Shown: positions 49,787-61,700 of the stretch, piece by piece
Layout: each line of letters begins with the position of its first letter
How positions within the stretch are numbered: the first letter of the stretch is position 1
NCBI GenBank assembly: GCA_965231905.1
Contig: CBDDOO010000002.1
Span: forward strand, 1,521,468-1,585,467
From: G963663315 sp965231905
GTDB taxonomy: Bacteria; Pseudomonadota; Gammaproteobacteria; Arenicellales; Poriferihabitantaceae
Direction of reading: 5' to 3'
Length of the DNA: 64,000 nt
Made by a program: the position numbers and the translations under genes
Notes under the pieces: model-generated
What the model saw: only the letters and a program-made list of their open reading frames with translations
Told to the model about the DNA's origin: nothing
Databases searched by the model: none

Positions 49787-52700
49787 CCGCAATTCCACTC
49801 CGGAGCTGACTTTATCCTCATCACCCACGGTCGCCTTCTCCAGCCTCGTGAATACATCCAGCTCCATCTGTAACCCACGGTCAGCGCTCTTCGGCTCTAC
49901 CCGATAACCGAGACGCATCTCCTCCAGACGATCCTGACCACTCAACGTCACATACGGACTGCCCACAAGCCCCCGTTCATACGAATGCAGGCCATATCCC
50001 CCTTCCATGACCCATCTGCCGCCCGCGTCCGCTTCAACCAGTTCCGGGAAAACTTCTCTACCCAGGAAATCACCACGCGACGCCTCTCCCCCGAAACCCA
50101 TACTCAAACTACCGGAAAAACCTCTGCCACTATCCGAAGGCGGATTATACGATACCGACGCCGATACCCCCCAGTCCCGGAAATTCCCGTCCTCATGGAT
50201 CATCAGCGCCCGACCCTCCATATTCGCTTCCAATCCCCATCGACCAGACCACATCAAACCCGTACCCAATTCCAGGCCCAGCCCGGTCTCCGCATCCCCG
50301 GCATCGTGGCGCAAGGCCAGTCCGAGCTTCGGTGTCAGCGTACCGCCGTCCGCCTGTTGCCAGACGCGATTGCCTTCTACGCCAATACGCAATCGTTGCG
50401 TATCTCCGGAAGCCGATGGCAGACCCTCCACTTCGTCCGACTGCACCCACGTGCGGCTGATATCTCCATGCAACTCCAGAGACACTCCGTAGGCGGACAG
50501 CTTCTGCGCAAAACCACTCTCCCAATCAGAACCCGGCAACTGATTCCGGAATCCCGCCGTCGCCATCCGCCAGCTTATATCCGTCTCTTTTATATCCGTC
50601 CCGGTCGTGGCTTCTTCATCCGATAACTTCAATTCCATCTTCCCTGAACCCAATCCCAAAGAACCCCAAACCTGCAACTCTTCCGATAATTTCAGCGCTC
50701 CATACGGTACAATGGCAGTCAGATTCGCTTCCAGTTCACCGGAACGCCCGCCCCCGCTATACCCCCCTTCTCCCCGACTCTGCGCAACCAGACCGCCGAG
50801 CAGCCAGGTGCGGCCCGAATCTCCGGACATCGAACCCGTCCAATCCTGACCCAGCATCAGCGCGCTGACTTCTCCGTTCACGGAGACCCCGTCCGTGTCT
50901 CCGTCAAAACTCGAAGTGGAACCCGAACCCCAGGCCGAATGCATCCGGCCTCCCGCTCCTTCCTTCGTGGTCTCGAATGCGCTCCCCATCATCAGGTCGT
51001 ATCCGGTCAACCCCGAGCTCTCTGAACCATCCAGAGTAAAACCTCTCTGCACTCCCGACTGCCGAACCCTCCATTCACGGGACCATTCCTCTTGAGCCGA
51101 TTCAGATGGCAGGAATGTCGCGGCCTCCGTCTTTTCTTCTGTCCTTTCCTCTTTCGGGCTTACAGAAGCGCTCACTGTTGTATCCTCCACCGAGGCATCT
51201 TTCTCCGTAACATCCTCCGCCGGGCGTCCAAATGGCGCCCCTGCCAACGTGCCCGACAGACCCGGCTCCCGCAACTCGCTCATCCGATCCAGACGACCCC
51301 GCACCCCTTCCAGAACAATCCCCGTCACCGTCCGGCCAAACCGGGTCAGCCAGCTCTGTACCCCTTCCGCCAACCCCGCATCATTATCCAGAACCTGTAC
51401 CTCAGCGCTGCCCGGAACCCCGACCCGATAACCCGTACCCTCGACCACCGCCGCCGTCACCACACCAGCCGGTTCATCCAATCCATCGTCCTCGGTCGAT
51501 ATCCGAATCACCGCGCTACCCGCATCGGCTCCACTGCTCCGCCCCGGAACCCGAACTACCTGCACCCCCTCAGAACCAGCGTTCAGATAATCACTGTCCG
51601 ATGATTCCGACAATAATACATTCACCGACAACCCGGTCGGCGGAACCGGCTCCACTGCAACCCGGAAGATTACATCCTGCCCTTCTTCCACCGAAGAACC
51701 GCTCTTTGCGGAAATAGTCACCAACGGCGGATCATCGTTGTCCAGAATCATCAACGTATGGGTAACTATCCGTCCCATACCATAGCCCGTACCAGACTCC
51801 AGCGTCAAAACCAATGTCTCATCCCCTTCATGATCCGGGTCGTCCAGGATCATCACTGGAATACCCAATTCAGATACGCCGCGCTCTATAACCACAGTAC
51901 CCGACTCAGCATCCAGGTCCCCAATCAGAAGGTCTCCGTCCGGCCCCATACTCGCGCTGCCTCCCACCGTGTACCGAACCGTAAGATCCGAACCGGCTGG
52001 CCGATCCAGACTCATTGCTATCCCGTGCCTGCCGACCCCTTCATCCACTTCTGAACCGGAATCGGTGAACGACACCATCGGCAATGTCGATAATACCGTC
52101 GTATCATCTTCCGTCACTGTCACCGGAAGCTCCTCCTCCATAGAATCATAATCCCCACCCGTGGCCTCATGCTCCAGCATCATTACATTGTTGATCACCT
52201 CCTCATCCGGAGCCACCGTCACCGTCACCATCACCATCTGCGCCGTACTCCACGTATTCGGGGTGAAGGTCAGCGTCGTCTGGTCACCGTCGGTATCCAG
52301 ATCGGTATCCACTGTCACATCCTCCATAGGCGACACCACCGTCACCGTCACTGCCGTCGTCGGTTGACTCACCAATGACACCATATACGTCTTCGCGCCT
52401 CCTTCATTTATCACCAGGGAACTCGGTGTCAGCATGAGTCCCGCCTCGTCGTCATCGGTCACCGTCACTGCCAGATCGCTCGTCACCGAACTGTAATCTC
52501 CGCCCGCCGCTGTATGCGTCACCGTCACTTCCTCATCGGACACACCCTCATCCTGCCCGGCCGTCACCGTCACCGTCTGCGGGACGCTCCACAGATTGGC
52601 GGCCGTGGTCGGGCTGAAGGTCAAGGTCGTCTGGTCACCGTCGGTATCCGGGTCGGTATCCACCGTCACATCTCCCGCTCCGGCAATCGTCACCACTACT

Positions 52701-55700
52701 TCCGTCGTCGGTTGACTCGACAATGCCACCGTGTAGGTCTCTGTACCACCCTCCACTACCGTCAGAGCAGTCGGTGTCAGCGCCAATCTCGTCCTGTCGT
52801 CATCAGTCACCGTCACCGGAAGCTCCGCCGTCACCGTAGCGTAGTCTCCGTCTGTCGCTGTGTGCGTCAACGTCTCCGTGTCGTTGAAGACATCATCATC
52901 TTCCGCCGCCACCACCGTCACTGTCCGCGCCGTACTCCACAACGTAGCGGCCGTAGTCGGACTGAAGGTCAGCGTCGTCTGGGCGCCGTCAGTATCCGGG
53001 TCGGTATCCACCGTCACATCCCCGGCGCCCGTGATCGTCACCGTCACGGAAGCCGTCGGCTGCGTCGCCAGGGCCACCGTGTAGGTATTCGTGCCGCCTT
53101 CCGTCACCGTCAGCGAAGTCGGAGCCAGCGTAAAGCCCGCCGCGTCATCATCGGTCACGATAATCGTCCCGGTTCCGCTGCCGGTGGCGCCGCCGCTTAA
53201 ATTCGTAGCCGCCAGTATCACGCCGTTGCCGGTCGATACAGCCGGGATTGAAACCGTCACCGTGTCATTCGCCGCGTCATCATCGGCGCTCGCCGACAAC
53301 AGAACCGTCGCCACGGTCGCCGAACCGGTGTTGCCGCCGGTGAAGGTCACCACCCCCGTATTCGCCGCCAGCGCGACTCCGGTCGGAGTCCCCGACAACG
53401 CCAGCGTAAAGTCCGTACCGACAACGCCCCCGGCAAACTGCAACGGAACCGCCAGGCTCTCTCCGGCGCGCAACGCCCGTCCCAGAGTCAACGCCAGACT
53501 CGCGGTGGCGGTGGAATCTTCTTCGGTAGCCGTCGTGTCCGGCGTGGTCAGCGTTACGGGAGTCGCGTCATCATCCTCGACCATTACGCTCGCTTCATCA
53601 TCGGAGGAACTCACCGTGTAGCCGGAACCGCTCGTCACCGTCACCGTCACCTCGCCGTCCGGCTCATCGGCATTAGCTCCGCTGTCATTCACCGTGTTCA
53701 CGGTATAGTCCACCGAACCTGTAGTCGGTATCACCACCGTCTTTCCGGAGCCCTGATCTCCCGCCGCGACAAAGTCCGCGTTGGCCGCATCCGCCACCGT
53801 CAGATTCACCGTCAGATTCGCCGCCGGAGCCGGATTCGCGGTCAGCGTGAATACTGCCGCCGTACCTTCGGTGACCGCGCTCGCGCTCTTCGGCGCAATC
53901 GTCACTTCCGGCATATCATCATCCGTCACCGTAACGACCAGGCTCGCCGTCACCGAACCATAGCCACCGCCCGAAGCCGTGTGTGTCAGCGTCGCCGTGT
54001 CATTAGCGGTATCCGCATCCTGCCCCGCCGCCACCGTCACAGTCTGCGCCGTGTTCCAGTCGGTAGTCGTGAAGGTCAGGGTCTGGCTGCTGCCCGCCGT
54101 GCCGCCTGTTTTGTTGACCGTCACATCCCCCGCGCCCGTCACCGTCACCGTCACCGGAGCCGATGGCCGCGTCGCCAGCGCCACCGTGTAGGTTTCGGTC
54201 GCGCCTTCCGCTACCGTCAGAGCGGTCGGCGTCAGTGTGAAGGCCGCCGTGTCATCATCCGTTACCGTAATCACTCCGTTGCCCGTGCGATCTCCGCTCG
54301 CTCCTCCGCTCAAACCCGTAGCCGTCAGTTTCACGCCGTTGCCGGTCGATATGGATGGAATGGACACCGTCACCATATCATCCACCGCGTCATTATCGGC
54401 CAAAGCCGCCAGCGCAACCGTCGCAACCGTCGCCGAACCCGCCGCTCTACCCGTGAAGGTCACTACCCCCGTGTTCGCCGCCAGTCCCACTCCGGCGGCA
54501 GTCCCCGACAACGACAAGGCAAAGTCCGTACCCACGGTTCCTCCGGCAAACTGCAACGGAACCCCCAGTACCTCTCCAGCCCGCAACGCCCGACCCAGGG
54601 TTAGCGTCATCTCCGCCGTCTTCGTACCGTCTTCTTCCGTCGCCGTGGCGTCCGTCACTCGCAGCGTCACTTTGGTCACGTCATCGTCCGTCACCGACAC
54701 GCCCGCGCTTGATGTCGCGCCTACCGTGTAGGTCGCCGGATCATCGTCACTCGCCGCGACCGTCACCGTCACTTCGCCGTCCGCTTCGTCAATCTCGTCA
54801 TCCGTTACCAGAATACGGTATTCCACCGACCCGCTCACCGGGATCGTCACGGTCTTGCCGGTTCCCTGATCAGCCGCCGCTACAAAGTCCGAATCGACCG
54901 CGTCCGCCACTGCCAGATTCACTACCAGAGCCGAAGCCGGAACCGGAGTCGCCGTCACTGTAAAGACCGCCGCCGCATTCGCCGCCCCTTCCGTCACCGC
55001 CGTCCCGCCCGTAATCGTCACCGCCGGAACATCATCGTCCGTTACCGTCACGGCAAGGTCCGCCGTCACCGATGCGTAACCCCCGCCGGACGCCGTGTGC
55101 TTCAGCGTCGCTTCGTCATCGGCCACATCGGTATCCTCACCCGCCGTCACCGTCACCGTCCGCGCCTTGCTCCACAAGGTGGCCGCCGCAGTCGGACTGA
55201 ACGTCAGCGTCGTCTGGGCGCCACCGGTCACTGGATCCGTATCCACCGTCACATCCGTGTTGTTCGAAGCGATCGTTACCGTCACTTCCGACGTCGGTTC
55301 ACTCGCCAGCGCGATTGTGTAGGTTTCGCTCGCACCTTCCGTTACCGTCAGAGCGTCCAGCGCCGTCAGAGTCAGAGCGTCCCGAGTCAAGCTTAACTTC
55401 TTTAACTTCGCCTCATCATTATCCTCTACCGTCACCGTCAGGTTCTCCGTCACCGAACCGTAATCTCCGCCCGCCGCCGTATGCTTCAGAATCACCGTGT
55501 CGTTGACCGCGTCACCATCCTCGCCCGCAATCACCGTCACCGTCTGCGCCGTGTTCCAATTGACCGCGGTGAAACTCAGCGCCTGGCTGCTGCCCGCCGT
55601 GCCGCCGCTCTTGTTGACCGTCACGTCTCCCGCGCCCGCCACCGTCACCGTCACCGGAGCCGATGGCCGCGTCGCCAGTTTCACCGTGTAGGTTTCGCTC

Positions 55701-58700
55701 GCGCCTTCCGCTACCGTCAGAGAATCCGGCGTCAGCGTAAAGGCCGCCGTGTCATCATCCGTCACGGTAATCTGTCCGCTGCCCACCCGACTGCCGGTCG
55801 CTCCTCCGCTCAATCCCGTAGCCGTCAATACCGCGCCGTTGCCGGTCGATACCGCCGGAATCGATACCGTCACCGTGTCATTGACCGCATCATCATCGGC
55901 GCTCGCCGACAACAGAACGGTCGCCACCGTCGCCGTCACTCCCGTCTGCGGCCCGGTGAACGTCACCACTCCCGTGTTCGCCGCCAGCGTCACCCCGGTC
56001 GCAGTCTCCGACAACGACAGACTGAAGTCCGTACCCACGGCGCCCCCGGTAAACTGCAACGGAACCCCCAGTACCTCTCCGACCCGCAACGCCCGTCCCA
56101 GGGTCAGCGTCATCTCCGACGTCTCCGCGCCGTCTTCTTCCGTCGCCGCGCTATCCGTCACTTCCAGCATCACTGCGGTCGCGTCGTTGTCTTTCACCGC
56201 TACGCCCGCGCTTGAGGTCTCGCCCAATGTGTAGGTCGCCGGATCGTCGTCACTCGCCGCAACCGTCACCGTCACGGCTCCGTCCGGCTCATCGGCGCTC
56301 GCTCCCGTGTCATTGACCGTCGCTACCCGATACTCCACCGAACCGGTGACCGGAATCGTCACCGTCTTGTCGCCCTCATTACCCACCAGCACAAAGTCAC
56401 TGTTCACTGCGTCCGCCACTGCCAGATTCACCACCAGATCAGTCGCCGGAACCGGAGTCGCCGTCACCGTGAATACCGCCTCCGTACCTTCGGTCACCGC
56501 ATCCCCTCCGGTGATCGTCACCGCCGGGACATCATCGTCCGTCACCGTCACCACCAGGTTCTTCGTCACCGAACCGTAATCTCCACCAGAAGCCGTGTGC
56601 TTCAGGGTCGCTTCGTCATCGGCTACATCGGTATCCGGCCCCGCCGTCACCGTCACCGTCCGCGCCTTGCTCCACAAGGTCGCCGCCGCAGTCGGACTGA
56701 ACGTCAGCGTCGCCTGGGCGCCACCGGTATCCGGGTCCGTATCCACCGTTACATCCGTGTTGTTCGAAGCGACCGTCACCGTGACATCCGACGTCGGCTC
56801 ACTCGACAGCGCGATGGTGTAGGTTTCGCTCGCGCCTTCCGCTACCGTCAGAGAATCCGGCGTCAGCGTAAAGGCCGCCTTATCATCATCCTCTACCGTA
56901 ATCTGTCCGTTACCCGTACGATCTCCGGTCGCTCCTCCGCTCAAACCCGTAGCCGTCAGAACCACGCCGTTGCCGGTCGATACCGCCGGAATCGATACCG
57001 TCACCGTGTCATTGACCGCATCATCATCGGCGCTCGCCGACAACAGAACGGTCGCCACCGTCGCCGTCACTCCCGTCTGCGGCCCGGTGAACGTCACCAC
57101 TCCCGTGTTCGCCGCCAGCGTCACCCCGGTCGCAGTCTCCGACAACGACAGACTGAAGTCCGTACCCACGGCGCCCCCGGTAAACTGCAACGGAACCCCC
57201 AGTACCTCTCCGACCCGCAACGCCCGTCCCAGGGTCAGCGTCATCTCCGCGTTCTTCGTGCCGTCTCCTTCGGTCGCGCTCGCATCCGTCACTTCCAGCG
57301 TCACCCCGGTCGCGTCATTGTCCCTCACCGCTACGCCCGCTTCATCATTCGTACCCACCGTGTAGCCGGAACCACTCGCCACCGTCACCGTCACCTCGCC
57401 GTCCGGCTCATCGGCGCTCGCTCCCGTGTCATCCACCGTCGCCACGGAGTACTCCACCGAACCGGTAGTCGGGATCACTACCGTCTTGCCGGAACCCTCA
57501 TTCGCCGCCAATACAAAGTCCGCGTTGACCGCGTCCGCTACGTTAAGATTCACCGTCAACGCCGAAGCCGGAACCGGAGTCGCCGTCACAACAAATACCG
57601 CCGCCGTACCTTCCGTCACCGCGCTCGCGGTCTTCGCCACAATCATCACTTCCGGCACGTCATCATCCACCAGCGTCACCTCTACATCAGCAATCGCAAT
57701 CTCGTCATAGCCAGCGTCCGTCGAAGACACCGTATGCTCAATCGTCAACTCCCGACCACTTCCCTGATCCAGACTGTCATCCACTCCGTATACGTTCACC
57801 GTCTGCGCCTTGTCCCAGGTTTCGGTCGTGAAGGTCAGCGTCTCGGTCGAGGTCTTCGTCTCGGTAGCGTCCGGGCCATCTATCAGCAGTCCCGCAGGCG
57901 CCGTCACCGTCACCCGCACTTCATGCGTCGGCTCGGTATCCAGTACCACCGTGTAACTGTCCGTGTTGCCGTCTCCAGACGCTTCCGTTACCACCGTAGC
58001 CGCAGGAGTCCCCGTCTCGGTCACCGTCACGCCAGCCGTGTCATCATCTACCAGCGTCACTGACACATCGGCAATCGTAATCTCGTCATAGTCACCGTCC
58101 GTTGAAGACACCGTGTGCTTGATCGTCAACGACCGTCCCGCTCCCTGATCCACGTTGTCGTCCACTCCGTATACATTCACCGTCTGCGCCTCATCCCAGG
58201 TTTCGGTCGTGAAGGTCAGCGTCTCGGTCGAGGTCTTCGTCTCGGTAGCGTCCGGGCCATCTATCAGCAGTCCCGCAGGCGCCGTCACCGTCACCGTTAC
58301 ATCCTGCGCAGGCTCGGTGTTCAGTACCACCGTGTAACTGTCTGTGTTGCCGCCTCCGGGCGCCTCGGTCACCACGATGACCTGAGGAGCGCCCTCCTCG
58401 GTCACTACACCACCCGTAATCGTCACCGCCGAATCATCATTATCCGCCACCGTTACGATCAGGTCCTTCGTCACCGATGCATAATCTCCCCCGGAAGCCG
58501 TGTGCCCCAGCGTCGCCGTGTCGTTGGTGGCGTCATCATCCTCGCCCGCCGTCACCGTCACCGTCCGCGCCGTACTCCAGTTGACCGTGGTGAAGGTCAG
58601 CGTCGTCTGGTCGCCAGGATCCGCCGTATCCGTATCCACCGTTACATCTCCCGCGCCCGCGATCGTCACCGTCACATCCGCCGTCGGCTGACTCGACAGC

Positions 58701-61700
58701 GCCACCGTATAAGTACTCGTGTCACCCTCGGCGACCGTCAGGGAAGCCGGCGTCAGCGTGAAGGCGGCCTTATCATCATCCTCTACCGTAATCTGTCCGT
58801 TGCCCACCCGACTGCCGGTCGCTCCTCCGCTCAATCCCGTAGCCGTCAATACCGGCTCGTTCTGATCACTCGGGTCGCCGCGCGTGTCAGAATCCGGAAT
58901 CGACACCGTCACGACATCATTCACCGCGTCATCATCCGCCAAAGCCGCCAGCGCAACCGTCGCAACCGTCGCCGAACCTCCCGCGCTACCCGTGAACGTC
59001 ACAACCCCCGTACCCGCCGCCAGTCCCACTCCCGCCGCAGTCCCCGACAACGACAGGCTGAAGTCCGTGCCAACAGCGCCCCCGGCAAACTGCAACGGAA
59101 CCCCCAGTACCTCTCCGACCCGCAACGCCCGTCCCAGGGTCAGCGTCATCTCCGCGTTCTTCGCGCCGTCTCCTTCGGTCGCCGTCGTGTCCGTCACTTC
59201 CAACTCCACTTCGGTCGCGTCGTTGTCTTTCACCGCTACGCTCGCGCTTGAGGTCGCGCCCAATGTGTAAGTCGCCGGATCGTCGTCACTCGCCGCAACC
59301 GTCACCGTCACCGCTCCGTCCGGCTCATCGGCGCTCGCTCCCGTGTCATTGACCGTCGCTACCCGATACTCCACCGAACCGGTGACCGGAATCGTCACCG
59401 TCTTGTCGCCCTCATTACCCACCAGTACAAAGTCACTGCTGGCCGCGTCCGCCACTGCCAGATTCACCACCAGATCAGTCGCCGGAACCGGAGTCGCCGT
59501 CACCGTGAATACCGCCTCCGTACCTTCGGTCACCGCAGCCCCTCCGGTGATCGTCACCGCCGGGACATCATCGTCCGTGACCGTCACCACCAGGTTCTTC
59601 GTCACCGAACCGTAATCTCCGCCGGAAGCCGTGTGCTTCAGGGTCGCTTCGTCATTGGCTACATCCGTATCCGACCCCGCCGTCACCGTCACCGTCCGCG
59701 CCTTGCTCCACAAGGTGGCCGCATCAGTCGGGCTGAACGTCAGCGTCGCCTGGTTGCCAGGGTCCGCCGTATCCGTATCCACCGTTACATCTCCCGCGCC
59801 CGCGATCATTACCGTCACCGGAGCCGATGGCCGCGTCGCCAGCGCCACCGTGTAGGTTTCGCTCGCGCCTTCGGTCACCGTCAGCGAAGTCGGCGTCAGC
59901 GTAAAGGCCGCCTTATCATCATCCGTCACGGTAATCGGTCCGCTGCCCGCTCCGCTGGCTCCTCCGCTCAATCCCGTAGCCGTCAATACCGGCTCGTTCT
60001 GATCACTCGGGTCGCCGCGCGTGTCAGAATCCGGAATCGACACCGTCACGACATCATTCACCGCGTCATCATCCGCCAAAGCCGCCAGCGCAACCGTCGC
60101 AACCGTCGCCGAACCTCCCGCGCTACCCGTGAACGTCACAACCCCCGTACCCGCCGCCAGTCCCACTCCCGCCGCAGTCCCCGACAACGACAGGCTGAAG
60201 TCCGTGCCAACAGCGCCCCCGGCAAACTGCAACGGAACCCCCAGTACCTCTCCGACCCGCAACGCCCGTCCCAGGGTCAGCGTCATCTCCGCGTTCTTCG
60301 CGCCGTCTCCTTCGGTCGCCGTCGTGTCCGTCACTTCCAACTCCACTTCGGTCGCGTCGTTGTCTTTCACCGCTATGCTCGCGCTTGATGTCGCGCCCAA
60401 TGTGTAAGTCGCCGGATCATCGTCACTCGCCGCAACCGTCACCGTCACTGCTCCGTCCGGCTCATCGGCGCTCGCTCCCGTGTCATTGACCGTCGCTACC
60501 CGATACTCCACCGAACCGGTGACCGGAATCGTCACCGTCTTGTCGCCCTCATTACCCACCAGTACAAAGTCACTGTTCGCCGCGTCCGCCACCTCCAGAT
60601 TCACCACCAGATCAGTCGCCGGAACCGGGGTCGCCGTCACCGTGAATACCGCCTCCGTACCTTCGGTCACCGCATCCCCTCCGGTGATCGTCACCGCCGG
60701 AACATCATCGTCCGTGACCGTCACCACCAGGTTCTTCGTCACCGAACCGTAATCTCCGCCGGAAGCCGTGTGCTTCAGGGTCGCTTCGTCATTGGCTACA
60801 TCCGTATCCGACCCCGCCGTCACCGTCACCGTCCGCGCCTTGCTCCACAAGGTGGCCGCATCAGTCGGGCTGAACGTCAGCGTCGCCTGGTTGCCAGGGT
60901 CCGCCGTATCCGTATCCACCGTTACATCTCCCGCGCCCGCGATCATTACCGTCACCGGAGCCGATGGCCGCGTCGCCAGCGCCACCGTGTAGGTTTCGCT
61001 CGCGCCTTCGGTCACCGTCAGCGAAGTCGGCGTCAGCGTGAAGGCCGCCTTATCATCATCGGTCACCGTAATCTCTCCGGCGCCGGGGCGATCTCCGCTG
61101 GCTCCTCCGCTCAATCCCGTAGCCGCCAGGATCGGCTCGGTCAGATCAGACGGGTCGCCGCGCGTGTCAGAATCCGGGATCGACACCGTCACCACATCAT
61201 TCACCGCGTCATCATCCGCCAACGCCGCCAGCGTCACGGTCGCAACCGTCGCCGTCACTCCCGCCTGCGGCCCGGTGAACGTCACCACTCCCGTGTTCGC
61301 CGCCAGTCCCACTCCCGCCGCAGTCCCCGACAACGACAAGGCAAAGTCCGTACCGACAACCCCTCCGGCAAATTGCAACGGAACCCCCAGTACCTCTCCA
61401 GCCCGCAACGCCCGACCCAGGGTCAGCGTCATCTCCGACGTCTCCGCACCGTCTTCTTCCGTCGCCGCGCTATCCGTCACTTCCAGCCTCACTGCGGTCG
61501 CGTCGTTGTCTTTCACCGCTATGCTCGCGCTTGATGTCGCGCCCAATGTGTAAGTCGCCGGATCATCGTCACTCGCCGCGACCGTCACCGTCACCGCTCC
61601 GTCCGGCTCATCGGCGCTCGCTCCCGTGTCATTGACCGTCGCTACCCGGTACTCCACCGAACCGGTGACCGGAATCGTCACGGTCTTGTCGCCCTCATTA

